Shown piece after piece: positions 19,175 through 27,702 of a DNA stretch of 64,000 nt. The stretch comes from Bacteroides faecalis (GTDB lineage: Bacteria; Bacteroidota; Bacteroidia; Bacteroidales; Bacteroidaceae). The translations under genes were made by a program, and so were the position numbers. The stretch spans positions 186,001-250,000 of the forward strand of contig NZ_BHWB01000006.1 in NCBI RefSeq assembly GCF_003865075.1, given 5' to 3'. The notes beneath the pieces were generated by a model. The model saw only the letters and a list, made by a program, of their open reading frames with translations. It was not told where the DNA came from and did no database searches. Within the stretch, counting starts at the first letter, position 1. Every line of letters starts with the position of its first letter.

Positions 19175-20300
19175 GCAATGATATTTATCATCTTATCACT
19201 GCATATTCCAGATACCACTACTTCGTTCCAATTCTACCAATGCAGCATTATAATTGAAAAGCGTCTCAATATATTGTGCCTGTACATCATCATACAGATC
19301 AAGCACAATATACTTATATATTTCATTTTTGTCGTTATTATGTATAATCTAAATTGGTTTGTTCTCTTTCAATTTAGTTAAAAAGCTTATTTCTGCACCG
19401 TTTTGAATCAACCGTAACATGCTATACAATAAAAGATTTGCAGCAGTTTTGCTCTCACGTCCCCACTCTATGCTTGTATCCGCCTATTGATCGGCATTTC
19501 AGCAGTGAGAGCAACTGTTAGGGCAGAGTGAGAGCAACCGTTTGCCCTCACTCAAGACAAATCGAGGAAACGATTAGCATATCTGATACCAAAGCTAGCT
19601 TCCTATTAGTAAAACCATAGGTACATAAAATACTAATAACTAATCATATACAAACGTCTACTATTGTTAGCTTATTTATTCACTATAATAAGCCTATTTA
19701 TTTACAATTGTAAGCTAATAGGCTCACTGCTGTGAGCTATTCACAAACAAAGGATACTAATAGAAAGAACATAAAGGGTTATCAATAAAAGTATCCTTAG
19801 TTAAAGTAAAACTTACCTAGGATTGCCGGTCCGTTTACAGTAAGAGCAAATACCGGATCAAATTAATTTTCCCGATTGTATTTCTGTCATTTCCAAAGTA
19901 GTTTTGAGTGAAATGATAGTCAATTCTATCAGTTATTCAGAGGAGGAGAACGGAGATGAAACAAAGAAAGACGGCCGGGCGGCAGTCCTTACCTTGCTTT
20001 GTGAATAAATAAATCCTAAAAAGAATTGGATAAAGGGAACTATCGATAAAGCTGTCGACATATCCATGCACAGAGCATTGAATAAGGACAACGTTTCAAA
20101 TTCGATTTGACTGTGTGAATGATGCATTCCGGATAAAAAAGGGATGCGAGTGAGCGATGAGATAAGCATGAACAATATGCGTGTGAATAAAGGCAGTGTT
20201 CCCTATATAGAAATAAACAAATACTACTATCAGAAGATATTTCACTATATCAATAAAGAACCTTTTCACATTCACTGGATCTATTCAGGTAAAAGTAACT
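19175..20300. other. 1.1-kb region without an intact gene
   Basis: No convincing gene is present. It contains a cluster of short direct and inverted repeats (19449-19740). A short open stretch on the plus strand ends at about 20007 (with residues SEEENGDETKKDGR) and may be the end of a decayed gene, but I cannot identify it. The ORF-like stretch 20144-20383 runs antisense into the end of cdaA and looks spurious. Confidence 0.5.
19449..19539. repeat. GTGAGAGCAA direct and inverted repeats
   Basis: GTGAGAGCAAC occurs at 19505-19515 and 19529-19539, and its complement TTGCTCTCAC at 19449-19458. Further imperfect repeats of a GCTTATTTATTCAC type follow at about 19660-19740. Confidence 0.6.
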
Positions 20301-21062
20301 TCAACTTTCTTTTGTTAGCAGACTCTCCAATTCCTCTGCATTCAAACGGAGATAGAACTGTCCCCGATAAGCAACGGAAATAGCCCCTGTTTCTTCAGAA
20401 ACAATAATAGCATGTGCATCCGATTGCTGAGAAATCCCCATAGCCGCACGATGGCGTAACCCTAATTCTTTAGGAATATTCAAATCATGGGATACCGGAA
20501 GAATACATCCGGCTGCTTTAATGCGTTTTTTACTTATCACCATTGCCCCATCATGCAAAGGGCTATTCTTGAAGAATATATTTTCAATCAAACGTTGATT
20601 AACTGCTGCATCAATAATTTCACCCGTACGAATAACCTCATCTAAAGGAGTATTATGTTCAATCACAATCAATGCGCCCTCTTTTTGTTTTCCCATACTG
20701 AGACAAGCCATCACCACAGGCATAATATCATCATGTTGTAACGACTCCTTTTTAGAACCACTGAAAAAACGAGCTAAGGCACTGACATGCCGATGAGAAC
20801 CTAAAGTTAATAAGAATCGACGTATTTCATCTTGAAAGAGAACAATCAGAGCGATTACCCCCACGTTCATTAACGTATCGAAAATAGAGCCCAGTAGTTT
20901 CATCTCCAAGACCTGAGTCACTACCAACCAAATCAAGATAAAAACCAGAATACCGGTAAAAATCTTAATAGAACCGGACGCTTTCATCAATTTGTATGTA
21001 TAATACAACAAGAGAGCAACCAGAAAAATATCAATAAAATCTTTTATACTAAACTCTAACAC
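20301..21062 (-). CDS. cdaA: Diadenylate cyclase CdaA (DisA_N domain)
   Basis: The 253 residues start with three membrane segments (about 8-85), then the DAC domain with its two active-site motifs, LHDGAMVI and RHRAAMGIS. It makes cyclic di-AMP from two ATP at the inner membrane; the messenger controls osmotic and cell-wall balance. It follows folP by 21 bp on the same strand, the standard folP-cdaA order in Bacteroides. The C-terminus lies near a gene-free region. Confidence 0.95.
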   Translation of the reverse strand: MLEFSIKDFIDIFLVALLLYYTYKLMKASGSIKIFTGILVFILIWLVVTQVLEMKLLGSIFDTLMNVGVIALIVLFQDEIRRFLLTLGSHRHVSALARFFSGSKKESLQHDDIMPVVMACLSMGKQKEGALIVIEHNTPLDEVIRTGEIIDAAVNQRLIENIFFKNSPLHDGAMVISKKRIKAAGCILPVSHDLNIPKELGLRHRAAMGISQQSDAHAIIVSEETGAISVAYRGQFYLRLNAEELESLLTKES

Positions 21063-21083
21063 TATAACTACAAGTATTATAAA

Positions 21084-21935
21084 TTACCAATTCTTCAACT
21101 TTCCCACAATCCGGACAGTCTCTACTGCTTCACGAACATCATGCACCCGCAAAATGTTTGCTCCTTTCATCAATGCAACCGTATCCAATACGGTAGTACC
21201 ATTCAATGAATCCTGAGGAGTCCCCCCCAATAATTTGTATATCATCGACTTCCGGGAAATTCCGACCAACAAAGGTAACTCAAAAATACGGAATTCTTCG
21301 AGATGTGCCATCAATTCATAATTATGCTCCAATGTTTTTCCGAAACCGAATCCCGGATCAAGTATGATATCTTTCATACCCAAATCCCGTAGTTGCTGAA
21401 CTTTACGGGCAAAATACATAAAAACATCTTTAATCAGATTCTCATAATGAGGCTCCTTCTGCATATTTTGCGGAGTACCCTGCATATGCATCATCACATA
21501 AGGAACTCCCAGACGGGCTACTGTCTCAAACATTCGCTCGTCCAACTCACCGGCAGATATATCATTTACAATAGCCACGCCAAATTCTTTCACACATTGT
21601 TCTGCAACATCAGCACGGAAAGTATCTACAGAGATTATTGCATCCGGATAAATTCGGTTAATAATTTCCAACCCGGTGCGAAGCCGTCTCATTTCTTCTT
21701 CTGCCGAAATATGTTCGGCTTTGGGACGCGAAGAATAGGCTCCAATATCAATAATAGAAGCACCTTCATCAATGATCTGACGAGCTCTGGTCGCTATTTC
21801 TTCTTCTGTTTGCATCCGGCTCCCGGAATAAAAAGAATCGGGAGTCACATTCAAAATCCCCATCACTTGCGGGGTAGCCAGGTCTAGCAAATGTCCATTT
21901 ACATTTATATAAATAGGAGAAGTAGGATTCATCAT
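21084..21935 (-). CDS. folP: Dihydropteroate synthase
   Basis: The 283 residues contain the pterin-binding signature VMGILNVTPDSFYSGSR, then DIGAYSSRPKA, ISVDTFRADVAE, VNDISAGELD, YVMMHMQGTPQNMQ, DIILDPGFGFGKTLEHN and GISRKSMIYKLLG. It joins 4-aminobenzoate to 6-hydroxymethyl-dihydropterin in folate synthesis and is the sulfonamide target. Start at 21935 gives MMNPTSP; the second Met is equally possible. The pair folP-cdaA is read from the -7 box at 21961-21968. Confidence 0.96.
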   Translation of the reverse strand: MMNPTSPIYINVNGHLLDLATPQVMGILNVTPDSFYSGSRMQTEEEIATRARQIIDEGASIIDIGAYSSRPKAEHISAEEEMRRLRTGLEIINRIYPDAIISVDTFRADVAEQCVKEFGVAIVNDISAGELDERMFETVARLGVPYVMMHMQGTPQNMQKEPHYENLIKDVFMYFARKVQQLRDLGMKDIILDPGFGFGKTLEHNYELMAHLEEFRIFELPLLVGISRKSMIYKLLGGTPQDSLNGTTVLDTVALMKGANILRVHDVREAVETVRIVGKLKNW

Positions 21936-21960
21936 CGATTGTATTCCAATTAGATCGTTG

Positions 21961-21968
21961 CAAATGTA
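21961..21968 (-). promoter_or_regulatory. Bacteroidales -7 promoter box for folP-cdaA
   Basis: Minus-strand TACATTTG fits TAnnTTTG, 26 bp before the folP start; divergent from the murF box. Confidence 0.6.
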
Positions 21969-22024
21969 TAGAAAAAAAGCAAGTATTCACATTAAAATTG
22001 AGAAATAAATCCGAAAGAATAGTC

Positions 22025-22032
22025 TATCTTTG
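22025..22032 (+). promoter_or_regulatory. Bacteroidales -7 promoter box for murF
   Basis: TATCTTTG fits TAnnTTTG, 25 bp before ATG 22057. It overlaps the in-frame TTG at 22030, which therefore cannot be the translation start. Confidence 0.65.
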
Positions 22033-22056
22033 CACCGTTTTAAAAAGGATCAGGTT

Positions 22057-23355
22057 ATGAAACTTTCTGCTCTTTACCAGATTTTTCTGGATTGTCAATC
22101 AGTGACCACCGACAGCCGAAACTGTCCGAAAGGGTCATTGTTTATCGCCTTGAAAGGTGAATCATTCAACGGAAACGCTTTTGCCGGAAAAGCGTTGGAA
22201 ACCGGATGTGCATTTGCCGTTATCGACGAAGCCGAATATGTCGTGAAAGATGATCAACGATATATACTTGTAGATGACTGTTTACAAATGCTGCAACAAC
22301 TCGCCAATTACCACCGCCGCCAATTAGGCACGCGGGTAATCGGAATTACCGGGACCAACGGCAAGACCACTACCAAAGAATTAATTTCTGCGGTACTGTC
22401 TCAATCATACAAGATACTTTATACGCTAGGTAATCTGAACAACCACATCGGCGTCCCCCTTACATTGCTTCGTCTGAAAGCCGAACATGACCTCGCTGTC
22501 ATTGAAATGGGGGCGAGCCATCCCGGAGATGTCAAGGAGTTAGTTGATATTGCGGAACCGGATTATGGTATCATCACCAATGTCGGGAAAGCCCATCTGG
22601 AAGGATTCGGTTCTTTCGAAGGAGTCATTAAAACCAAAGGCGAATTATATGATTTCTTACGTGAAAAAGAAGATTCTACTATTTTCATTCATCATGATAA
22701 TCCTTATTTAATGAAGATTGCTTACGGATTAAAGCAAATATCTTACGGCAGTCAGGAAGATTTATATGTGAATGGACATGTGACCGGAAATTCTCCGTAT
22801 CTTGCTTTTGAATGGAAAGCCGGGAAAGAAGGTGTACGGCACGAAGTAGAAACCCAACTTATCGGCGAATATAACTTCGCCAATGCGTTAGCTGCTATTA
22901 CCATCGGTCATTTTTTTGGGGTAAATCCTGAGAAGATTGACAAAGCCTTAACCGAATATACACCTCAAAACAATCGGTCGCAACTAAAGAAAACGGGAAA
23001 TAACATCCTTATTATAGATGCCTACAATGCCAATCCAACCAGTATGATGGCTGCTTTGGAAAATTTCCGGAACATGACTGTCTCTCATAAAATGCTTATA
23101 TTGGGAGATATGCGTGAATTGGGTGCTGAAGGTCCGGCAGAACACCAAAGGATGGTGGATTACATCAAAGAATGTAATTTTGAAAAAGTATGGCTTGTAG
23201 GAGATCAGTTTGCAGCTGCACAACACTCTTTTAAAACTTATGCAAATGCAGGAGAAGTAATAGAAGAAATAAAAAATAAGGAACCTAATGGATATACCAT
23301 CCTAATCAAAGGATCTAATGGAATTAAACTTAGTACAGTGGTGGATTATTTATAA
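22057..23355 (+). CDS. murF: UDP-N-acetylmuramoyl-tripeptide--D-alanyl-D-alanine ligase
   Basis: From ATG 22057 the product has 432 residues (MKLSALYQIFLDC). Mur ligase landmarks: VTTDSRNCPKGSLFIALKG, the ATP site GITGTNGKTTTKE (about 96-108), NLNNHIGVPLTLL, EMGASHPGD, NVGKAHLEGFGS, and the C-terminal IIDAYNANPTSM and LILGDMRELG. It adds D-Ala-D-Ala to the muramyl tripeptide in the cytoplasm. A longer reading frame from TTG 22030 is excluded because it starts within the promoter box. Confidence 0.97.
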   Translation: MKLSALYQIFLDCQSVTTDSRNCPKGSLFIALKGESFNGNAFAGKALETGCAFAVIDEAEYVVKDDQRYILVDDCLQMLQQLANYHRRQLGTRVIGITGTNGKTTTKELISAVLSQSYKILYTLGNLNNHIGVPLTLLRLKAEHDLAVIEMGASHPGDVKELVDIAEPDYGIITNVGKAHLEGFGSFEGVIKTKGELYDFLREKEDSTIFIHHDNPYLMKIAYGLKQISYGSQEDLYVNGHVTGNSPYLAFEWKAGKEGVRHEVETQLIGEYNFANALAAITIGHFFGVNPEKIDKALTEYTPQNNRSQLKKTGNNILIIDAYNANPTSMMAALENFRNMTVSHKMLILGDMRELGAEGPAEHQRMVDYIKECNFEKVWLVGDQFAAAQHSFKTYANAGEVIEEIKNKEPNGYTILIKGSNGIKLSTVVDYL

Positions 23356-23373
23356 TCCACCATTTTATTTTTT
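23340..23373 (+). terminator. Intrinsic terminator overlapping the murF stop codon
   Basis: GGTGGATTAT (23340-23349) pairs with ATAATCCACC (23352-23361), followed by ATTTTATTTTTT. The murF stop codon lies in the right arm. Confidence 0.8.
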
Positions 23374-23754
23374 CATCATCCTCGGTCTGATTATAAAATA
23401 CGCAATCAAACTGGCCAACACAGCTCCAGTGGTATTAGCTGCAAAATCCAACCAATCCCCTCCCCTATAATCGGTACAATATTCCTGAAGCAATTCTACA
23501 CAACCACTAAAAAGTATAGGACACAGGAATGCGCCCACCCATGCGTGCCACAATGGAGTATTATCCCTACGATGTGCACGCAGAAACTCTAGCCACAACA
23601 TCCCGGACATACCGAAGTACATACAAAGATGCACTAGCTTATCAAGATTAGGAATCTCGCTCAAATCCGTCTGAGGAGGTTTAAAGAAAGACAGATAAAT
23701 TACTGCCAGAATAATAAAAAGAGAAATTGGATATTTCTTAATATAAGATAGCAT
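23365..23754 (-). CDS. VanZ-family membrane protein
   Basis: The 129 residues have four membrane segments and VanZ-like motifs: NLDKLVHLCMYFGMSGMLWLE, FSGCVELLQEYCTDYRGGDWLDFAANTTGAVL (in part: GGDWLDFAANTTGA). VanZ-like proteins are widespread and mostly of unknown function; the name comes from low-level teicoplanin resistance. Gene runs toward murF and has its own -7 box. Confidence 0.9.
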   Translation of the reverse strand: MLSYIKKYPISLFIILAVIYLSFFKPPQTDLSEIPNLDKLVHLCMYFGMSGMLWLEFLRAHRRDNTPLWHAWVGAFLCPILFSGCVELLQEYCTDYRGGDWLDFAANTTGAVLASLIAYFIIRPRMMKK

Positions 23755-23780
23755 ATCTAAATAAAATTACAGATTTCGTG

Positions 23781-23788
23781 CAAATATA
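23781..23788 (-). promoter_or_regulatory. Bacteroidales -7 promoter box for VanZ gene
   Basis: Minus-strand TATATTTG fits TAnnTTTG, 27 bp before the start. Confidence 0.55.
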
Positions 23789-23800
23789 AGCATCATTTTC

Positions 23801-23808
23801 TATATTTG
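23801..23808 (+). promoter_or_regulatory. Bacteroidales -7 promoter box for the NSS transporter
   Basis: TATATTTG fits TAnnTTTG, 50 bp before ATG 23858 and only 12 bp from the divergent VanZ box. Confidence 0.55.
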
Positions 23809-23857
23809 CATTTTATGATGTGTATTTTATAACGATTTGTAAGATAAAACAAGATTT

Positions 23858-25228
23858 ATGACGAAAAATGATAGAGCGAGCTTCGGCAGTAAATTAGGTG
23901 TTATACTCGCCTCCGCCGGATCAGCAGTAGGATTAGGTAATATCTGGCGATTCCCTTACGAAACAGGAAATCATGGGGGAGCTGCTTTTATTCTGATCTA
24001 TCTGGGATGTATCCTGCTTCTGGGACTTCCCATCATGATTGCCGAGTTCCTTATCGGAAGACGTTCAAGAGCCAATACAGCCCGAGCCTATCAAAAATTA
24101 GCACCCGGAACCCGTTGGCGTTGGGTGGGTCGTATGGGAGTTCTGGCAGGGTTTCTGATTCTTAGTTATTATTCTGTAGTAGCCGGATGGACGCTTGAAT
24201 ATATCTTCGAAGCCGTAACCAACGGATTCTCCGGAAAAACGTCGAGTGAATTTATCTCTTCGTTCGAGCAGTTTTCCAGTAATCCATGGAGACCTGTTTT
24301 ATGGTTGGTTCTCTTTTTATTGGCAACTCATTTTATCATTGTAAAAGGCGTGGAAAAAGGGATTGAGAAATCATCTAAAATTATGATGCCTACCCTATTC
24401 ATCATTATCTTAATATTAGTGATCTGTTCAGTAACTCTTCCGGGAGCAGGTGCAGGTATAGAATTCCTGTTGAAACCCGATTTTAGTAAGGTAAATGGAA
24501 ATGTATTTCTAGGAGCCATGGGACAGGCTTTCTTCTCCCTCAGCCTGGGAATGGGTTGTCTTTGTACTTATGCTTCCTATTTCAGTAAAGAAACAAACCT
24601 TACGAAAACAGCTTTCAGCGTCGGAATCATTGATACATTTATAGCCATATTAGCCGGATTCATTATTTTCCCTGCCGCTTTTTCTGTTGGTATACAACCC
24701 GACTCAGGTCCGAGCCTCATCTTTATTACACTTCCTAATGTATTCCAGCAGGCATTTAGCGGAGTACCGGTACTAGCTTATATATTCTCTGTCATGTTCT
24801 ATGTATTACTTGCCATGGCAGCACTGACCTCTACAATCTCTTTGCATGAAGTAGCAACTGCCTATCTGCATGAGGAATTCAAATTTAGTCGCGGAAAAGC
24901 AGCCAGATTTGTGACCGGAGGATGTATCTGTCTCGGAGTTATCTGTTCGTTATCGCTCGGAGTCATGAAAGGATTTACCATCTTCGGATTAAATATGTTC
25001 AACCTCTTCGACTTTGTTACAGCTAAGATCATGTTACCTCTCGGTGGTTTCTTCATCTCTCTCTTTACCGGTTGGTATCTGGACAAGAAAATCGTCTGGT
25101 CGGAGATTACAAACGATGGTACCCTTAAAGTCCCAATCTATAAATTGATTATCTTTATACTTAAATATATTGCTCCGATCGCCATATCACTGATATTCAT
25201 CAATGAATTGGGATTGATCAAACTATAA
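23858..25228 (+). CDS. Sodium-dependent transporter, NSS (SNF) family
   Basis: The 456 residues start with the family signature FGSKLGVILASAGSAVGLGNIWRFPYETGNHGG (quoted in part: SAVGLGNIWRFPY), where Na+ and substrate bind in helix 1, and carry about 11-12 membrane helices, including the helix 6 region GMGCLCTYASYF. NSS proteins import amino acids or related compounds with sodium across the inner membrane. The substrate is not readable. The ComEA-like gene starts 2 bp after its stop, so the two are cotranscribed. Confidence 0.93.
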   Translation: MTKNDRASFGSKLGVILASAGSAVGLGNIWRFPYETGNHGGAAFILIYLGCILLLGLPIMIAEFLIGRRSRANTARAYQKLAPGTRWRWVGRMGVLAGFLILSYYSVVAGWTLEYIFEAVTNGFSGKTSSEFISSFEQFSSNPWRPVLWLVLFLLATHFIIVKGVEKGIEKSSKIMMPTLFIIILILVICSVTLPGAGAGIEFLLKPDFSKVNGNVFLGAMGQAFFSLSLGMGCLCTYASYFSKETNLTKTAFSVGIIDTFIAILAGFIIFPAAFSVGIQPDSGPSLIFITLPNVFQQAFSGVPVLAYIFSVMFYVLLAMAALTSTISLHEVATAYLHEEFKFSRGKAARFVTGGCICLGVICSLSLGVMKGFTIFGLNMFNLFDFVTAKIMLPLGGFFISLFTGWYLDKKIVWSEITNDGTLKVPIYKLIIFILKYIAPIAISLIFINELGLIKL

Positions 25229-25230
25229 TA

Positions 25231-26141
25231 ATGTGGAAAGACTTATTTTATTTTACTAAAACAGAACGACAAGGCATTATCGTCCTTGTCGTTCTTGTTA
25301 TTGGAACATTTTCTGTCCCCCAACTCTTTCAGTTATTTTTTCCCGCTGAAGAGAACAATCCGGAAGAAGAAAAATTTGAAAAGGAATATGATAAATTTAT
25401 GGCTTCGCTCAAAGAAGTAAAGCGCAGTAGTAAGTACACTAAAAAGCCCACTCTTCCCTATCCCAAAAGAGAAATTAAACTCTCGGTATTTGATCCCAAT
25501 ACCGCAGACTCTATCACTTTTTTAACTCTCGGTCTACCTTCGTGGATGGCTAAGAACATTTTACATTATCGGGAAAGGCAAGGCAAGTTCCGTCATCCCG
25601 AAGATTTTCGGAAAATATATGGACTGACAGAAGAACAGTATCAAACACTTCTTCCTTATATCCAGATTACTGAAAAGGTGATTCCCAAAGATACGACTCA
25701 ACTACTCACGATACAAAAGGTACAAAGAGACACATTATTCAAATACCAGTCAGGTACAATTATCGATCTTAATCAGGCAGACACCACCGAACTCAAGAAA
25801 ATTCCGGGAATTGGAAGCGGTATTGCCCGGATGATTGTAAACTATCGCAATCGTTTAGGTTTTTTCTACCGGATAGAGCAATTGCAGGATATTCATCTGA
25901 AAGTAGACAGGCTCCGCCCGTGGTTCTCCATCGATACAGCCCTTATACACCGAATCAACATCAATAAAGCGAGTACAGAACAGATGATGCGCCATCCATA
26001 CATCAATTACTATCAAGCCAAAGTCATCAATGAACATAGAAAAAGAAAGGATCTTTAAAAAGTCTGAAAGAACTGACTTTATATGAAGAGTTCACTCCGG
26101 CAGATTTTGAGCGAATTTCCCCTTATATTTGTCTGAATTAA
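25231..26141 (+). CDS. ComEA-like helix-hairpin-helix protein, frameshifted near its C-terminus
   Basis: One N-terminal membrane helix (about 15-35) and an acidic/basic linker precede HhH repeats: FDPNTADSITFLTLGLPSWMAKNILHYRERQGKF (in part), DLNQADTTELKKIPGIGSGIARMIVNYRNRLGGF-like and ININKASTEQMMRHPYINYYQA. The first frame stops at 26058 after NEHRKRKDL. The -1 frame continues as GSLKSLKELTLYEEFTPADF to a stop at 26139-26141, exactly the ending of Bacteroidales relatives (LYDEF...DFERIRPY). One extra A in the A5 run 26040-26044 would join them as EHRKKKGSLKSL. Function in Bacteroidales is unproven; HhH domains bind DNA. Confidence 0.85.
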
Positions 26142-26142
26142 T

Positions 26143-26184
26143 AAAAAAAAGATGCATTCCCATCACACCAGATAAGAATGCATC
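26143..26184 (-). terminator. Intrinsic terminator of the lolD operon
   Basis: On the minus strand GATGCATTC and GAATGCATC (26151-26159 with 26176-26184) form a 9-bp stem followed by eight T (A-run at 26143-26150). Confidence 0.7.
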
Positions 26185-26322
26185 ACACACAAACAAAACA
26201 AACACTCTACTATCATCTTCACAGACTTCCGTAGAGAAGCGATATAAAGATATAGCTAAAAGATAAAACAGCCATCATCCTCTCGCCATTTGGTATTGCT
26301 TTTTAGAAGTTTGGTCCTTTTA

Positions 26323-26979
26323 TTAAACTTTTTTAATCATACCGTCCACCATATTGACCGTTCTGTCGGTTATCTTCGACAGGTTGTCATCATGAGTGAC
26401 AATCACAAAGGTTTGTCCTAAACGTTCCCTCAAGTCGAAGAACAACTGGTGTAATTCTTCTTTATTGTGAGTATCCAGACTTCCCGAAGGTTCATCGGCC
26501 AAAATCACCGCAGGATGATTAATCAAAGCCCTTGCCACAGCCACCCGTTGTTTCTCTCCACCGGACAATTCATTCGGTTTATGAGAAGCACGCTCAGTCA
26601 GCCCCATGAACTCTAATATTTCCAAAGCACGTTCATTGGCCTCTTTGGACGAAACACCTGCTATGAAAGCCGGAATCATCACATTCTCCAAAGCCGTAAA
26701 CTCCGGCAATAACTGATGGAACTGAAATACAAAACCGATATTCTTATTACGGAAAGCAGAAAGTTCCTTCTCTTTCATCCAGCTCACAACCGTACCATCA
26801 AATTCAACAGTCCCCGCATCCGGCTCATCCAGCGTTCCCATAATTTGCAATAAAGTCGTCTTACCGGCTCCACTAGGTCCTACAATACTGACAATCTCCC
26901 CTTTATTAATCTCAAGGTCGATTCCTTTTAATACTTGTAACGAACCAAAACTTTTGGTTATTCCTTCTAATCTTATCAT
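26323..26979 (-). CDS. LolD-type ABC transporter ATP-binding protein
   Basis: The 218 residues include Walker [11 protein letters not shown]-loop [10 protein letters not shown], signature [15 protein letters not shown], Walker [13 protein letters not shown] and the H-loop VTHD. Sequence is of the LolD/MacB-like (lipoprotein release or FtsE-like) subclass. The partner permease is not in the window. The gene is 9 bp downstream of tcdA on the same strand. Confidence 0.92.
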   Translation of the reverse strand: MIRLEGITKSFGSLQVLKGIDLEINKGEIVSIVGPSGAGKTTLLQIMGTLDEPDAGTVEFDGTVVSWMKEKELSAFRNKNIGFVFQFHQLLPEFTALENVMIPAFIAGVSSKEANERALEILEFMGLTERASHKPNELSGGEKQRVAVARALINHPAVILADEPSGSLDTHNKEELHQLFFDLRERLGQTFVIVTHDDNLSKITDRTVNMVDGMIKKV

Positions 26980-26988
26980 AATAACCTT

Positions 26989-27702
26989 CTATAATCGTTT
27001 AATAACATATTCCGCCAGATAGCACCCAAACACCGCCGGCATATAACTCACCGTCCCGCAAGTGGACTTTTTATTCCGTTCGTCATCCGTCAGCAATACA
27101 GCCTTCGGGTCCGCCTGTTCCGTACTGAATACCACTGGTAATTTCCGTTTCATTCCCATTTTCTGCAATCTTTTCCGAACGGCTTTACTCAATCCACAAT
27201 GATAAGTCTCCCAAAGATCGGCAAAACGAACTTGTGTAATATCGCTTTTTGCCCCTGCACCCATGCTCGAAACAATTTTAATATGACGTTTCATTGCCTC
27301 AAAAATTAGAAAACATTTCGGACTAATGGTATCGATCGCATCAACAATAAAATCAAACTTGGTAGAATCCAACAGTTCCGGAATATTTTCATCTTTCAGA
27401 TATACAGGCATTACTACCAACTCTATTTCCGGATTAATATCTTTATACCTTGTTGCAAGCACCTCCGCTTTCGACATGCCCAATGTAGAGTGCATGGCGG
27501 GCAACTGGCGATTCATATTAGTTGGCTGTACGGTATCAGCATCCACAATCGTTATCCGTCCCATTCCCGCACGACAAAGCATTTCAGCAGCATAAGCCCC
27601 TACACCACCCAAACCTACGACTAACACGTGCGACTCCCGGATGCGTTTCATTTTATCCTCTCCCAACAGGAGCTCTGTCCGTTGTTGCCAATTCTCTTCC
27701 AT
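26989..27702 (-). CDS. tcdA: tRNA threonylcarbamoyladenosine dehydratase (ThiF/E1 family)
   Basis: I place the start at ATG 27702 (MEENWQQRTELLLGEDKM), where it shares TGATG with the stop of the upstream antiporter gene; a longer start at 27720 would overlap more. The E1-like fold shows VLVVGLGGVGAYAAEMLCRAGMG, VDADTVQPTNMNRQ, DFIVDAIDTISPK and SSMGAGAKSD. The enzyme cyclizes t6A to ct6A in tRNA using ATP. About 237 residues, normal for the family. Confidence 0.9.
   Translation of the reverse strand: MEENWQQRTELLLGEDKMKRIRESHVLVVGLGGVGAYAAEMLCRAGMGRITIVDADTVQPTNMNRQLPAMHSTLGMSKAEVLATRYKDINPEIELVVMPVYLKDENIPELLDSTKFDFIVDAIDTISPKCFLIFEAMKRHIKIVSSMGAGAKSDITQVRFADLWETYHCGLSKAVRKRLQKMGMKRKLPVVFSTEQADPKAVLLTDDERNKKSTCGTVSYMPAVFGCYLAEYVIKRL

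Noticed and set aside
19175..20300. CRISPR array or integration site
   Set aside because: Repeats are too short and irregular, with no uniform spacers and no cas genes nearby.
20144..20383. 79-codon plus-strand frame ending inside cdaA
   Set aside because: It runs antisense into the conserved C-terminus of cdaA and shows no family motif.
26040..26058. Programmed frameshifting in the ComEA-like gene
   Set aside because: The run is not in the X XXY YYZ register for -1 slippage, so a missing base is the simpler reading.
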